Source: Labilithrix luteola (GTDB lineage Bacteria > Myxococcota_A > Polyangia > Polyangiales > Polyangiaceae). Taken from it: a stretch of DNA of 64,000 nucleotides. The DNA lies in the NCBI RefSeq assembly GCF_001263205.1, contig NZ_CP012333.1, forward strand, positions 496,001-560,000, given 5' to 3'. The notes under the pieces are model-generated. The model saw only the letters and a list, made by a program, of their open reading frames with translations. It made no database searches and was not told the DNA's origin. This document shows, piece after piece, positions 24,484 to 33,557 of the stretch. The translations under genes were made by a program, and so were the position numbers. The first letter of the stretch is position 1. The number at the start of each line of letters is the position of its first letter.

Positions 24484-26025
24484 ATGGGCAAATTCCCATT
24501 CCTGCGTCCCGCAGAGGATGCAGGGTGTTTCCTTGTCGAGAACCCTCGGTCCCCGCAGGCACTCGACATTCGTCTGTTTGCAAACCAAAACGTCCCATTC
24601 GAACGCGAATCGTTCGAGCAACTCTTCGATTTCCTCGACGTCGCGCGCGCCGTAGCGGACGTTCGCGAAGTCGAGCGAACGCGGCACGATGCTCCTTTCT
24701 TCGGCGACGCCGAGGCGGGCATCGACCGTGTCGTCCTCACGCCGGACTTCCACAAAGGATCTCTCGTGCCCGTCGGAACGGTGTTCCGCGCGCGGCACAT
24801 GTGCATTCCGAGGGCCATCGGCAACGACATCTGCTGTGGCATGCGTCTCCTCGTCACCGACCTCCCGGCCGAGGCGCTCGAGCCACATTGGAATGCCATC
24901 CAGAAACGACTTCGCGCGATCTTCTTCGCCGGCGAGCGCGACATCCCCATGTCACCTCGCCAGCGTGAGGCCGTCCTACGTGATGGTCTTCCAGGTCTCG
25001 TACGCACCGCCGCGGACAACGCGGGCGTCGGCATCTGGAGTCGCTTCGATCGGAGCTCCGCCGAGGAAGATCTCGCGCGGGCCCACGCCGAGGGGCACTT
25101 CGCCACGCGGCGGCTCTTCGGATTCGAGCGATTCGTCGAATCATCGGGCAACGTCGACGGTCGCGATCCGCAGATCGGATGCGTCGGCGGCGGCAATCAC
25201 TTCGTGGAGCTCCAGCGAATCGATGCGCTTTTCGATGGTCCCTCGGCGCGGACGTGGGGTCTCTCGAAGGGCAACTTGGCCATCATGATCCACTCCGGAT
25301 CCGTGGGCCTCGGTCATGCGGTCGGCGGATACTTCATGGACCGCGCACGCGAGATCTTCCCACGCACGGTGAAAGCGCCGAAAGACGGCTTCTATCCTCT
25401 CCCAATCTCGGGTCCGCGCGCAGAGGAGGGGCTCTTCTATCTGGACGGAATGGGCAACGCGGCAAACTTCGCGTTCGCCAATCGCCTCTTTCTCGGACTG
25501 ATGGCCGTTCGCGCAATCGAAGAAGCCATCGGACGAACGCTTGCGACACGGCTCGTCTACGACGCCCCTCACAACCTCGTGTTCCGAGACGACGACGTCT
25601 GCCTCCACCGAAAAGGCGCAACGCCCGCGCATGGGCCAACGGCGTCGGATTGGGTTGGCAAGCCCGTCATCATCCCGGGCTCGATGGGCGCGGCGAGCTT
25701 CCTGCTCGCAGGATCAGGTCACGAGGCTTCACTCGAAAGTGCATGCCACGGCGCAGGTCGGGCACTCTCGCGAGGTCGCGCCGCGCACGTCTCGCGCGAC
25801 GTGTTCGTTCGAGAGACGGGCGCGCTCCGGATCGTCGGTCCAATCGATCCGAAGTCACCGGCGCTCGTTCGGCGGCGCGATCTCCTCGCCAGGTACGAAA
25901 AGCGCGTGATGGAAGAGGCGCCCTATGCGTACAAGGCCGTCGAACCGGTCGTCGAGTCGGTCGAGCATTCCGGCATCGCCCGCAAGGTTGCCCGTCTGTT
26001 TCCGCTCTGCACCGTGAAAGGTTAG
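24484..26025 (+). CDS. rtcB: RtcB-family RNA ligase
   Basis: This 513-residue protein of the RtcB family joins RNA ends carrying 2',3'-cyclic phosphate or 3'-phosphate to 5'-OH using GTP and a divalent metal. The family motifs are all present: TPDFHKGSLVPVG (87-99), GNDICCGMR with metal Cys118, GGGNHFVE (235-242), HSGSVGLGH (270-278), PHNLV with a metal His (362-366), HRKGATPA (375-382) and the guanylylation site CHGAGRALSR (421-430). It is longer than E. coli RtcB, mainly from inserts at about 280-325 and a C-terminal extension. No rtcA, rtcR or archease gene is adjacent, so it may act in RNA repair on its own. The ATG at 24484 matches the conserved N-terminus; the 240-base gap upstream holds no gene that I can support. 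Confidence 0.93.
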   Translation: MGKFPFLRPAEDAGCFLVENPRSPQALDIRLFANQNVPFERESFEQLFDFLDVARAVADVREVERTRHDAPFFGDAEAGIDRVVLTPDFHKGSLVPVGTVFRARHMCIPRAIGNDICCGMRLLVTDLPAEALEPHWNAIQKRLRAIFFAGERDIPMSPRQREAVLRDGLPGLVRTAADNAGVGIWSRFDRSSAEEDLARAHAEGHFATRRLFGFERFVESSGNVDGRDPQIGCVGGGNHFVELQRIDALFDGPSARTWGLSKGNLAIMIHSGSVGLGHAVGGYFMDRAREIFPRTVKAPKDGFYPLPISGPRAEEGLFYLDGMGNAANFAFANRLFLGLMAVRAIEEAIGRTLATRLVYDAPHNLVFRDDDVCLHRKGATPAHGPTASDWVGKPVIIPGSMGAASFLLAGSGHEASLESACHGAGRALSRGRAAHVSRDVFVRETGALRIVGPIDPKSPALVRRRDLLARYEKRVMEEAPYAYKAVEPVVESVEHSGIARKVARLFPLCTVKG

Positions 26026-26047
26026 ACGAAGGTCACGGCAAAGGCAT

Positions 26048-26088
26048 CGGCGCCCTCGGCTCGTCTTATCCGGCCGCCGAGGGCGCCG
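26048..26088. terminator. Strong hairpin after rtcB
   Basis: CGGCGCCCTCGGC (26048-26060) and GCCGAGGGCGCCG (26076-26088) form a perfect 13-bp stem with a 15-base loop, starting 23 bases after the rtcB stop and before the next gene on the same strand. It is the best terminator candidate for rtcB. No T-tract follows. Confidence 0.65.
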
Positions 26089-26169
26089 TAGCCGCATTCG
26101 CGCGAATGTGGGATTTTCCTACGGAGCCTCCCCGTTGCTCGAGGCGGTGGCCGACGTCATACTCGTCGA

Positions 26170-26682
26170 ATGCTTCGACATCACGCATTGGCTTGCTTGC
26201 TCGCTGCGCTCGTCGTTCAAGGCTGCGGAGCAAAGGGGGAAAACGAGCCGGACTACGATTACGGAGCGCCCCAGATGCGCACCGCGATCGAAGGCAAGTG
26301 GGTGGGCCAGAGGGTCGACAGCGCATCCGAGGCAAACAGCACGACACTGACGCTGTCGTACGTCCCGGCGGACATTCATGCCCAATGCGGCACTCGCTTG
26401 CTAGAATCGGGCAATCTCGAAGGCACACTCGCACCACGCTGCATGGACACGAGCAAGGTGCGCGTGACCGGCACCTTCGAGACGAAGGAAGCTGGCGCGC
26501 CGGAGAGCGTCGACGGTTCGTTCGGAGTCGATAGCCTTCGCTTTTACGGAGGTGGCTTCCTGGACCTTGGCCTGGGAGCTGACCGACAGCTCGGCGGCGA
26601 GCTCGAAAACGGAGTGCTGACGCTCGATGTGCTCGCCTCAGGTCAGCGTCGCGGTCGCTATTCGTTGTCGCGCGTTCCCTGA
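26170..26682 (+). CDS. Small lipoprotein of unknown function
   Basis: This 170-residue lipoprotein has the signal MLRHHALACLLAALVVQGC with the lipobox Cys at 19. The body has beta-strand character (SASEANSTTLTLSYVP, GNLEGTLAPRCMDTSKVRV and GGFLDLGLGADRQLGGEL), consistent with a small beta-barrel or sandwich. No family is recognised. It converges with the minus-strand gene at 26684, with only one base between the two stops. Confidence 0.78.
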   Translation: MLRHHALACLLAALVVQGCGAKGENEPDYDYGAPQMRTAIEGKWVGQRVDSASEANSTTLTLSYVPADIHAQCGTRLLESGNLEGTLAPRCMDTSKVRVTGTFETKEAGAPESVDGSFGVDSLRFYGGGFLDLGLGADRQLGGELENGVLTLDVLASGQRRGRYSLSRVP

Positions 26683-26683
26683 A

Positions 26684-27493
26684 TCAGAACGCGAGCGCCA
26701 AGCCGGCGAACACGCCCTGGCGTACTGCCACGACAGTGAAGTGCGCGCTCGAGAGCAGGTTGGGGCGATGGATGGCGTAGGCCTTCCATCCCGCCTCGAT
26801 CGGATCCTCGACGAGGAGCGAGCGGACACCACTAGACAAGGTCACTGCGCCGAAGCCGGTGAAGATGCTGGCGAAGCTCGCGCGATCCACGGAGTCCACC
26901 GACTCGGACGGAAGGCCGACGTTGCCGATGGCGACGGCCATTCCGAGCCCCGTCAGCAGGGTGCCGACGGCAAGGGAGAGAACGCCGGAACGTATCCGCG
27001 TCGACCGAACGTGATTCGCGACGACACGCCATTCCTCCGCGCTCTCGCGCACCACCTCGTCAGCCGACATGCCGCTCGCCGCGCGTTGCGCGAAGTGCAG
27101 GCGTAAGCGCTCCACCGGCGCGCGATAGACGGTCAGGTCGAGAACGCCGCTCGTCACCGAGGCAGCGCCGCGTGCAAGCAGCACGAATCCACCGAACGCC
27201 ATGTCGCGCTCGAGGACGAAGCCACCGGCCGCCAGCGATGCCGCGCCCAGCGTCGTATCGGCGACGGCATTCCAGACGCGATAACGCGAGGACTCCGTCT
27301 CGAAGTGATCGAGCAGGTTCCTCATCTCGGCCACCTCTTCGGCGTCGTGACGAGCGGCCACGGATTCCCGTGACTCCCCCTCCTCGGTCGGCAGCTCCGC
27401 CGCGGCGCAAGGCGCTACGAACGTGCAGAGCGCAAAGATCGACGCAACGGCCCCCGTCACGACGAAGCGAAGCATGGCACGTAAGGATGCCAT
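26684..27493 (-). CDS. Exported membrane protein with two Gly-rich hydrophobic regions
   Basis: This 269-residue protein has a signal peptide (cut near PCAAAE), an acidic helical segment (about 35-72) and two regions of Gly/Ala-rich hydrophobic helices (about 78-115, LGAASLAAGGFVLERD and FGGFVLLARGAASV; about 168-225, SGVLSLAVGTLLTGLGMAVA and IFTGFGAVTLSSGV). It ends in a strand-like hydrophobic tail (FTVVAVRQGVFAGLALAF). No known family is recognised; it looks like a myxobacterial envelope protein. Two in-frame ATGs are possible (27493 and 27475), and a perfect hairpin covers both. It follows the kelch-protein gene on the same strand after 42 bases. Confidence 0.75.
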   Translation of the reverse strand: MASLRAMLRFVVTGAVASIFALCTFVAPCAAAELPTEEGESRESVAARHDAEEVAEMRNLLDHFETESSRYRVWNAVADTTLGAASLAAGGFVLERDMAFGGFVLLARGAASVTSGVLDLTVYRAPVERLRLHFAQRAASGMSADEVVRESAEEWRVVANHVRSTRIRSGVLSLAVGTLLTGLGMAVAIGNVGLPSESVDSVDRASFASIFTGFGAVTLSSGVRSLLVEDPIEAGWKAYAIHRPNLLSSAHFTVVAVRQGVFAGLALAF

Positions 27494-27500
27494 GCTTCGC
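27467..27500. promoter_or_regulatory. Perfect 13-bp hairpin over the start codons of the 26684 gene
   Basis: GCGAAGCATGGCA (27467-27479) and TGCCATGCTTCGC (27488-27500) are perfect inverted repeats with an 8-base loop. On the minus strand each arm contains one of the two possible ATG starts (27493 and 27475). In RNA the hairpin would hide both start codons, so translation may be controlled. A second inverted repeat (CGCGCAAC-G-GTTGCGCG, 27498-27514) lies right beside it in the gap to the kelch gene. Confidence 0.55.
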
Positions 27501-27535
27501 GCAACGGTTGCGCGTTTTGCAGCGCGCCGGCGTAA

Positions 27536-30500
27536 CTACGCGCGGCGCCGGCGACGCAGCGTACCGAGCGTGGCGATTCCGAGGAGGACGCCAAAGGTGG
27601 ACGTCTTCGTGTTCAGGCCACCCGGGCTCTGGCTACAGCCGCCGTCGTCGGTCGTATCGGCGGAGGAAGCATCCGGATGTTCGACGTTCACGTAGAACGT
27701 GCAGGACGAGACGTTGCCGGCCTGATCTTCGGCGAACACGCGAACCGGCGTCGAACCGATCGGGAACACACTCTCCGATTCGAGCGACGAGGTGACCGTG
27801 GGCGTCGAGACCGCGTCGGTTGCGACCGGAAGATTGAACGACACGGCAGCCTGGTTGGCCGTCGTCTTGACCTCGATGTTCGACGGGCACGTGAGCGCCG
27901 GCGCCGTCGTGTCTTTCACGGTGACGGTGAACGTGCAGGCCGCCGTGTGACCGGCCGCGTCGCGCGTGGTCGCCGTGACCTTGGTGGCGCCGAACGGAAG
28001 CGCGGTGCCGAGCGCCGGCGTGTAGGTGACCTCCGGGCTCGCACCGTCGTCGGTGACGGTGGCCGAGAACCACTTGGCGGGCGCTCCCTTCGAGCTCGTG
28101 GCTTCGATGACGCTGTTCGCCGGACACACGATGACGGGCGTGTCACTCGTTGCCGTCACGTTCACGGTCGCGACGGTCTCGGGTCCACAATCCGTAACGC
28201 CGACCTGGAAGCTGTCGGCTCCCACGTATCCGTTCGCGGGCGTGTACGTCACCGAAGGGAGCGTGCCGCGCAGCGTGCCGTGCTCGGGAGGAGTAACGAC
28301 CCGCCACGTGAGCGTCTGGCCCACGTCGGGATCGTTGGCCCTCAGCGTGATGGGAACCGAAGCGCCGTCGGCCGTCGACACGGTCACGTCTTCGACCGTC
28401 GGCGAGGCGTTGGGAACGAGCGAGACCATGCGACCGCCCGGGACCGCATTCGCGAACACCGAGAGCGCATACGATCCGGGAACAATATCCGAGGGAATCG
28501 CGATGGTCGCCTGGATTGCCGACGTCGTATTCGCAGCGAGCGACCAGAGCGCGCCTCCCTCGGGGGCTCGCAGACGTGCAACGACGTAGTTCGTGGGCGA
28601 GGCGGAGGAGTTGTCGCCCGTGCCGCTCGACACACCGCGGAAGAGCGTTCCTTCGATCGGGTTCGAGCAACCGATATAGAGCGGTTTGTCGCTCGTCACG
28701 GTCGGATGCCACGCGCTCGCAGCGCCCGTGTCGTCGAAGAGCTGCGCCGTCGTCGAGTCCGCTCCGCCGACGAGGAGCGCCGCTCCCGAAGGCAGCGCGA
28801 CGGCGACTGCACCGCCGCGCGTCGAGGGCGCCGTGACCGCCGCAAAGTCGTTCGTGAGCGGATCGTAGATCTCGGCCGAGGTGGCCGCCGCGCTTGCCCC
28901 TGTCAGGCCTCCGCCGACGAAGACCTTGCCGGACGGTAGAAGCGCCGCACTGTGTTGAAAGCGCGCTTCGCGGAGCGCACCGACCGACGACCACGTGTTG
29001 GTTGCGGGGGAGTAAATCTCGGCCGCTGCGAGCGCAACGCCATCGGCATCACGGCCACCGGTGGCGAGCACGAGGCCGGACGGAAGAAGCGTGAGCGACA
29101 ACGACGAGCGCGCGGCGACGAGCGAGCCTGCGGGCGACCACTTGTTCGCGGTGCTGTCGTAGATCTCCGCGGAGGCGATCGGTGCACCGCTCGCGTCACG
29201 TCCACCAGCGACGAGCACCTTGCCGCTCGGAAGCACGATCGCCGCGTGCGCGGCACGCGCAACCGACGGAGCCGCGACCTTGGACCAAGACTTCTTCGTG
29301 GCGTCGAACAGCTCGGCGGAGGGTACGAGCGACGATCCGGTCTGACCGCCGACGACGAGCACGTTGCCGTTCGAGAGCAGCGTCGACGTGTGCGATTGGC
29401 GAGCATCGGCGAGCTCGTTCGTCTGCGACCATGCGCTGGCGACCGGATCGTAGAGCTCGCTCGAAGCCGCAGCGGCCGTTCCCATCAGGCCGCCCGCGAC
29501 GAGGACCTTGCCGGAAGGAAGCAGCGTCGCCGTCGCGTGTTCGCGCGCCGCGAACATCGGAGGGGCGGGCGACCATACGCGCGTGCCCGGGTCGAGCAGC
29601 TCGGCGACGGCCGAAGACTGACCCGATGCCGTACGCCCACCTGCAACGAGCACACGGCCCGACGGAAGCAGGGTCACGAGCGGATCCGTGCGCGGGGTGA
29701 CCATCGCCCCTGCCGTCGTCCACGCACTGACGGCAGGATCGAAGACCTCCACACTCGCGAAGAACGTAGAGACGGCCGACACATCGGCGCCTCCCACGAC
29801 GAGCACCTTGCCCGACGGGAGCAGCGTCGCCGTCGCGTTCTCGCGCCCGGTCGTCAAGTCGGCGGCCGCAGACCACGTTCCCGTCGCCGGGTCGAAGAAC
29901 TCCGACGTGGGCGGCGGCGCGGCACCGAGAGGCGCACCACCGGTGACGAGCACCTTGCCGTTCGGCAAGAGGTTCGCGGCATGGCCCGCACGCGCGTTCG
30001 CCAGACTGCCCGTTCTCGTCCACGTGTTGGCCGCGGGATCGTAGAGTTCCGCGTCGGCAATCGCAGTGTCGGCAAGGCCGCCGGACAGAAGCACGCGACC
30101 GTCGGTGAGGAGTGTGCTCGTGGCGTAGTGACGCGGCACGAGCGGCGACGCTGCGACCGACCAGGTCCCCGTCGCGGGGTCGTAGAGCTCGGCTCCCGCG
30201 ACTTCGCTCGACGTATCCAAACCGCTGATGGCGAGGACTTTGCCGTTCGCCAGGCGCGTGGCGACATGCGCGCTACGCGCCGACGTCATGGATCCCGTCG
30301 CCGTGAACGTGTTGGTCGCGGGATCGTACAGCTCCACCGTCGCGAGGCGCCCGTCCGCCCCCGCACCGCCGGCGACGAGCACCTTCCCCGAGTCGAGCAC
30401 GGTGAGGGTCGGCAGAAAACGCGATGACGCCATCGAAGCGCCCGCGGACCACGTGCCGGAGATCGGATCATAGAGCCGCGCCTGCGCGGAGCCATCACCG

Positions 30501-30871
30501 AGGGCGAGGACGCGTCCGTTCGGCAAGAGCACCGCCGACGTCACATTGGCCGAGAGACCGGTCTTGCCCGCCGACGACCAGGTGTTGGTGGATGGGTCGA
30601 AGAGCTCTGCCGAATCGACGAATCCCGTACGCGACACGCCGCCGATCACGAGCAGCTTGCCAGACGGGAGAAGGACGGCCGCGTGCTGAGCCCGCTCACT
30701 CGCCATCGACGCCACGCTCGCGAACGCGGGCACCGGCGCGGCGACGAGCGCACTGGTCTGACTGCGCGTCGTACTCCCTTCTGTAGGCGACGAATTCGTC
30801 TGCGTGCACGCTGCGAGGAGCGCGCTCCCCACCATCAGCAAGGCCCGGCGATAACTCGCGCGACGTGACAT
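27536..30871 (-). CDS. Large kelch-repeat surface protein with HYR domains and MYXO-CTERM-like tail
   Basis: This 1111-residue exported protein begins with MSRRASYRRALLMVGSALLA and a lipobox LLAAC (Cys22). Fourteen kelch motifs of the form HxAxLLPSGKVLVAGG with a following AELYDPATNTWS (about 55-715) would form two seven-bladed propellers. After them come a cadherin-like segment (about 815-900, with DPDVGQTLTWRVV and TYTPANGYVGADSFQVGVTD) and two HYR/Ig-like domains (about 910-1065, with CTFTVTVKDTTAPALTCP and CTFYVNVEH). The C-terminus is DGGCSQSP followed by a hydrophobic TFGVLLGIATLGTL and RRRRRA, like a MYXO-CTERM sorting signal. It probably sits on the cell surface. The 215-base gap upstream (30872-31086) holds only a CGAATC-N6-GATTCG inverted repeat. 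Confidence 0.9.
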   Translation of the reverse strand: MSRRASYRRALLMVGSALLAACTQTNSSPTEGSTTRSQTSALVAAPVPAFASVASMASERAQHAAVLLPSGKLLVIGGVSRTGFVDSAELFDPSTNTWSSAGKTGLSANVTSAVLLPNGRVLALGDGSAQARLYDPISGTWSAGASMASSRFLPTLTVLDSGKVLVAGGAGADGRLATVELYDPATNTFTATGSMTSARSAHVATRLANGKVLAISGLDTSSEVAGAELYDPATGTWSVAASPLVPRHYATSTLLTDGRVLLSGGLADTAIADAELYDPAANTWTRTGSLANARAGHAANLLPNGKVLVTGGAPLGAAPPPTSEFFDPATGTWSAAADLTTGRENATATLLPSGKVLVVGGADVSAVSTFFASVEVFDPAVSAWTTAGAMVTPRTDPLVTLLPSGRVLVAGGRTASGQSSAVAELLDPGTRVWSPAPPMFAAREHATATLLPSGKVLVAGGLMGTAAAASSELYDPVASAWSQTNELADARQSHTSTLLSNGNVLVVGGQTGSSLVPSAELFDATKKSWSKVAAPSVARAAHAAIVLPSGKVLVAGGRDASGAPIASAEIYDSTANKWSPAGSLVAARSSLSLTLLPSGLVLATGGRDADGVALAAAEIYSPATNTWSSVGALREARFQHSAALLPSGKVFVGGGLTGASAAATSAEIYDPLTNDFAAVTAPSTRGGAVAVALPSGAALLVGGADSTTAQLFDDTGAASAWHPTVTSDKPLYIGCSNPIEGTLFRGVSSGTGDNSSASPTNYVVARLRAPEGGALWSLAANTTSAIQATIAIPSDIVPGSYALSVFANAVPGGRMVSLVPNASPTVEDVTVSTADGASVPITLRANDPDVGQTLTWRVVTPPEHGTLRGTLPSVTYTPANGYVGADSFQVGVTDCGPETVATVNVTATSDTPVIVCPANSVIEATSSKGAPAKWFSATVTDDGASPEVTYTPALGTALPFGATKVTATTRDAAGHTAACTFTVTVKDTTAPALTCPSNIEVKTTANQAAVSFNLPVATDAVSTPTVTSSLESESVFPIGSTPVRVFAEDQAGNVSSCTFYVNVEHPDASSADTTDDGGCSQSPGGLNTKTSTFGVLLGIATLGTLRRRRRA

Positions 30872-31086
30872 CAGACGATCTCCGCTTCGAAGTGGTGACG
30901 ACGTCCCCCCGAGCGCGCGCGACGTTAGCAGCGACTCCGTCGATCACGAAGCTCGCCAAGCCGCGAAGATGCGTCATCGCGATTCGCTACGTCGTCGCGC
31001 GAATCTTCTTCGATTCGAGGATCGTGTTCTTCGTTGGATGAGCTTTCCGAATGCCAACGACCTCTGCCGCTGCGAGACGCTTCGCG

Positions 31087-31422
31087 TCAACCACCACTGC
31101 GCTTCACGGCTTCGCACGTGCGCTCTTTGCACACGGCAACGTAGCCCTCGGGACCATTGACCCTGGGACATTCGATCCGATCGGACGCGGGCGCGCACTC
31201 GACGGCCGCGCAACGATTCTTCTGCTGCTCGAAGACGTTGGACGGAATCGCACGCGGAGTGTCCGGACACGCCGAACAACAACCGGTCTTGGTGACGACG
31301 ACACAGTCCGAGTCGCTCGCGCACGACGCGCGACCTCCGCTCGGGGTCCGTGCAGATTCTCCGCTTCCGCCGCATGCGGTGAAGATGCCGACGATCGCGA
31401 GCGTGACGACGAGACCCCTCAT
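31087..31422 (-). CDS. Small Cys-rich lipoprotein
   Basis: This 111-residue lipoprotein has the signal MRGLVVTLAIVGIFTACGGS (lipobox Cys17) and a body with many Cys (SCASDSDCVVVTKTGCCSAC, NRCAAVECAPASDRIEC and CKERTCEAVKR). The CASDSDC start is the same short module as in the Cys-rich lipoprotein at 2437. The ATG at 31422 gives a clean lipoprotein signal; no catalytic motif is seen. It lies upstream of the kelch gene on the same strand and is divergent from the Mpo1-like gene. Confidence 0.75.
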   Translation of the reverse strand: MRGLVVTLAIVGIFTACGGSGESARTPSGGRASCASDSDCVVVTKTGCCSACPDTPRAIPSNVFEQQKNRCAAVECAPASDRIECPRVNGPEGYVAVCKERTCEAVKRSGG

Positions 31423-31551
31423 TGCCGCAGGATACCTGCTCGACCTCCACGAAGCTCGTCCCCTTCGAAGCACGAGAGCCGATGGAGACGCGTGCTCGTG
31501 CTCGCGTGGCGCGGCGCTTTTCTTCGCGCGCCCATCAGGCATAATTCGCCC

Positions 31552-32088
31552 ATGCGTTCGCTCGTGGACCACCTCTCGAACTACGCCGACTACCACCGGG
31601 ATCGACGGAACATCGCCACGCACTTCGTCGGCATTCCGATGATCGTGTTCGGCATCGAGGCGTTCCTCGCGCGCCCCGCTCTTCCCCTAGGCGGCACCAG
31701 CGTCTCCGTCGCGATGGTGGCCACGCTCCTCGCGATGGTCTTCTATTTCGTGCTCGATCGTCGCTTCGGCGTGGCCATGACCGCGTTCTTCGGAGCGAGC
31801 TTCTGGCTCGGAAGCGTCATCGCCGCCCAATCGACCACGCTCTGGCTCGTCGGCGCCACCAGCCTCTTCCTCGGTGGATGGGTCATCCAGTTCGTCGGGC
31901 ACTACTTCGAGGGCAAGAAGCCCGCCTTCGTGGACGACCTCATCGGGCTCCTCGTCGGCCCGCTCTTCATCGTGGCCGAAGCGGGGTTCGCGCTCGGCAT
32001 GCGCAGGGAGCTGCGCGAAGAAATCGAACGACGCTCGGGCCCGACGCGCGGCCGCTCGCTCGCCTTGTCGACCGACGGCAACCGCTGA
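31552..32088 (+). CDS. Mpo1-like (DUF962) membrane protein
   Basis: This 178-residue integral membrane protein of the Mpo1/YGL010w (DUF962) family has the signature YHRDRRNIATHFVGIP (14-29, His15, Asn20 and His24), about four membrane segments (MIVFGIEAFLA, SVAMVATLLAMVFYFVL, VAMTAFFGASFWLGSVIA and LWLVGATSLFLGGWVIQFVG) and the second conserved block GHYFEGKKPAFVDDLIGLL then VGPLFIVAE. The yeast member is an iron-dependent dioxygenase of 2-hydroxy fatty acids; this activity is inferred for the bacterial protein because the conserved His residues are present. The C-terminal tail is charged and cytoplasmic. Confidence 0.9.
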   Translation: MRSLVDHLSNYADYHRDRRNIATHFVGIPMIVFGIEAFLARPALPLGGTSVSVAMVATLLAMVFYFVLDRRFGVAMTAFFGASFWLGSVIAAQSTTLWLVGATSLFLGGWVIQFVGHYFEGKKPAFVDDLIGLLVGPLFIVAEAGFALGMRRELREEIERRSGPTRGRSLALSTDGNR

Positions 32089-32143
32089 AGAACGAGCAAC
32101 GACTCCCCGCATCGGGACCGATGCGTGATAGAGCCTCTCGCCC

Positions 32144-32782
32144 ATGGCGAAGGCGAAGCGAACCGGAACGGGCGGAAACAAGCTCGCGCAGCTGACGGCG
32201 GCGCGCGACGACGGACGGATTCTCCGAATTCACCGGCGCACCATCGACGTCCATCATCTCGACGTCTTCGTCGTCGGCGTCGGCTCCGAGTGGGTGCTCG
32301 TGCAGCCCGTGAGGGACCGCATCGACCTCGATGGCTACGAAGCGCTGCGCCTCAAGGACATCACGAAGGTCGAAGACAGCCCGCGAGCCACGTTCCTCGG
32401 AGCGGTTCTCAAGCTGCGTAAGCAGAAGCCGAAGGCCGTGAAGAAGGTGGCGCTCGACACCGTGGACGGCCTGCTGCTCTCGGCGTCGCGCGGCTGGCAG
32501 CTGGTCGCCGTCCACCGTGAAAAGGTCGACCCCGACGTTTGCGAGGTCGGCCGTGTCCGCGAAGCGAACGCGAAGACGTACGTTCTCCACCCCGTCGACC
32601 TCGAAGGCGTCTTCGAGCGCGAGCTGGAAACGTTCCCGAGCCGCGACGTCACGCGCGTCGACTTCGGCAACGGCTACGAAGAGGCCCTGGCGATGGCCGG
32701 CGGAATGACGATGCCGAAGACGTCGGCACGCACGAAGAAGAAGACCAGCGCGAAGCGCGGACGTACGGCCTCGAAGGCGTAG
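32144..32782 (+). CDS. Hypothetical protein with Lys/Arg-rich tail
   Basis: This 212-residue soluble protein has a basic N-terminus (MAKAKRTGTGGNKLAQLTAA), a central alpha/beta body (DVFVVGVGSEWVLVQPVRDR, YVLHPVDLEGVFERELETFP and RDVTRVDFGNGYEEAL), and a strongly basic C-terminal tail (about 190-212, TKKKTSAKRGRTASKA) that could bind nucleic acid. No family is recognised. It lies 55 bases downstream of the Mpo1-like gene and may be cotranscribed. Confidence 0.7.
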   Translation: MAKAKRTGTGGNKLAQLTAARDDGRILRIHRRTIDVHHLDVFVVGVGSEWVLVQPVRDRIDLDGYEALRLKDITKVEDSPRATFLGAVLKLRKQKPKAVKKVALDTVDGLLLSASRGWQLVAVHREKVDPDVCEVGRVREANAKTYVLHPVDLEGVFERELETFPSRDVTRVDFGNGYEEALAMAGGMTMPKTSARTKKKTSAKRGRTASKA

Positions 32783-32910
32783 CGCACCTCTCTTCTCGGC
32801 GCGCAGCTCTGCACCCCACCATGGCACGGCGCATGCGTCGCATGCGTCGGTGTCCGGCGCGCTGGAGCTCTGCGATGCCGGCGCAGAAGCCGCTGAAGTG
32901 AGGTGCAACC

Positions 32911-33459
32911 ATGGCTGAACTCAAGCTGTCGGCTCCGGTCGGGCGTCGCGATCACGCCCAGGGTCTCGATTCGGCACCGCTCGTGCTCGTCGAATACGGC
33001 GACTATCAATGCCCCTTCTGCGCGCGAGCCCACGGGCGCATCAAGGAGCTCCAACGAGAGTTCGGCGACAACCTTCTCTTCGTGTTCAGAAACTTCCCGC
33101 TCGTCGAGGTGCACCCCGACGCGCTGCGCGCCGCCGAAACCGCCGAGTGGGCTGCCCTGCAGGGTGAGTTCTGGCCGATACACGATTGGCTCTTCGAGCA
33201 TCAGGACGAGCTCGATCCGCAGGGCCTCCTCGCTGCGGCGGCGGACTTCGAGCTCGACCCCGGTGGCTTGCAGACCGCCTGGCAGAAGCGATCTCAGCTC
33301 CCGCGCATCCGCGAGGACGTACGCAGCGCGAACGACAGCGGCGTCGGGGGCACGCCCGCGTTCTTCATCGACGACTTTCCGTACGAAGGCGGCCTCGACC
33401 AACTCTCTCTCGTGCTCCGCTCGGTGCTCGCCTCGGGGGCGTCGACACGCTCAGGCTGA
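32911..33459 (+). CDS. DsbA-like thioredoxin-fold protein
   Basis: This 182-residue thioredoxin-fold protein has the active site CPFC (Cys34 to Cys37) in EYGDYQCPFCARAHGRI, an EEF/RNFPLVEVHPDALRAA strand typical of DsbA/Thioredoxin_4, and the cis-Pro loop GVGGTPAFFIDDF (about 148-160). There is no signal peptide, so unlike classical DsbA it is predicted to be cytoplasmic, perhaps acting as a disulfide reductase or isomerase. Related cytoplasmic proteins occur in many actinobacteria and myxobacteria. Confidence 0.88.
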   Translation: MAELKLSAPVGRRDHAQGLDSAPLVLVEYGDYQCPFCARAHGRIKELQREFGDNLLFVFRNFPLVEVHPDALRAAETAEWAALQGEFWPIHDWLFEHQDELDPQGLLAAAADFELDPGGLQTAWQKRSQLPRIREDVRSANDSGVGGTPAFFIDDFPYEGGLDQLSLVLRSVLASGASTRSG

Positions 33460-33557
33460 CAGCGTTGGAACGATCCGTTCCGCGCGCGCGGAGGTGCCAG
33501 CGTCGAATCTTCGCGGCCTCGACGAGAAATGTGTTCGCGAAGGAAGGAAGAGCTCGA

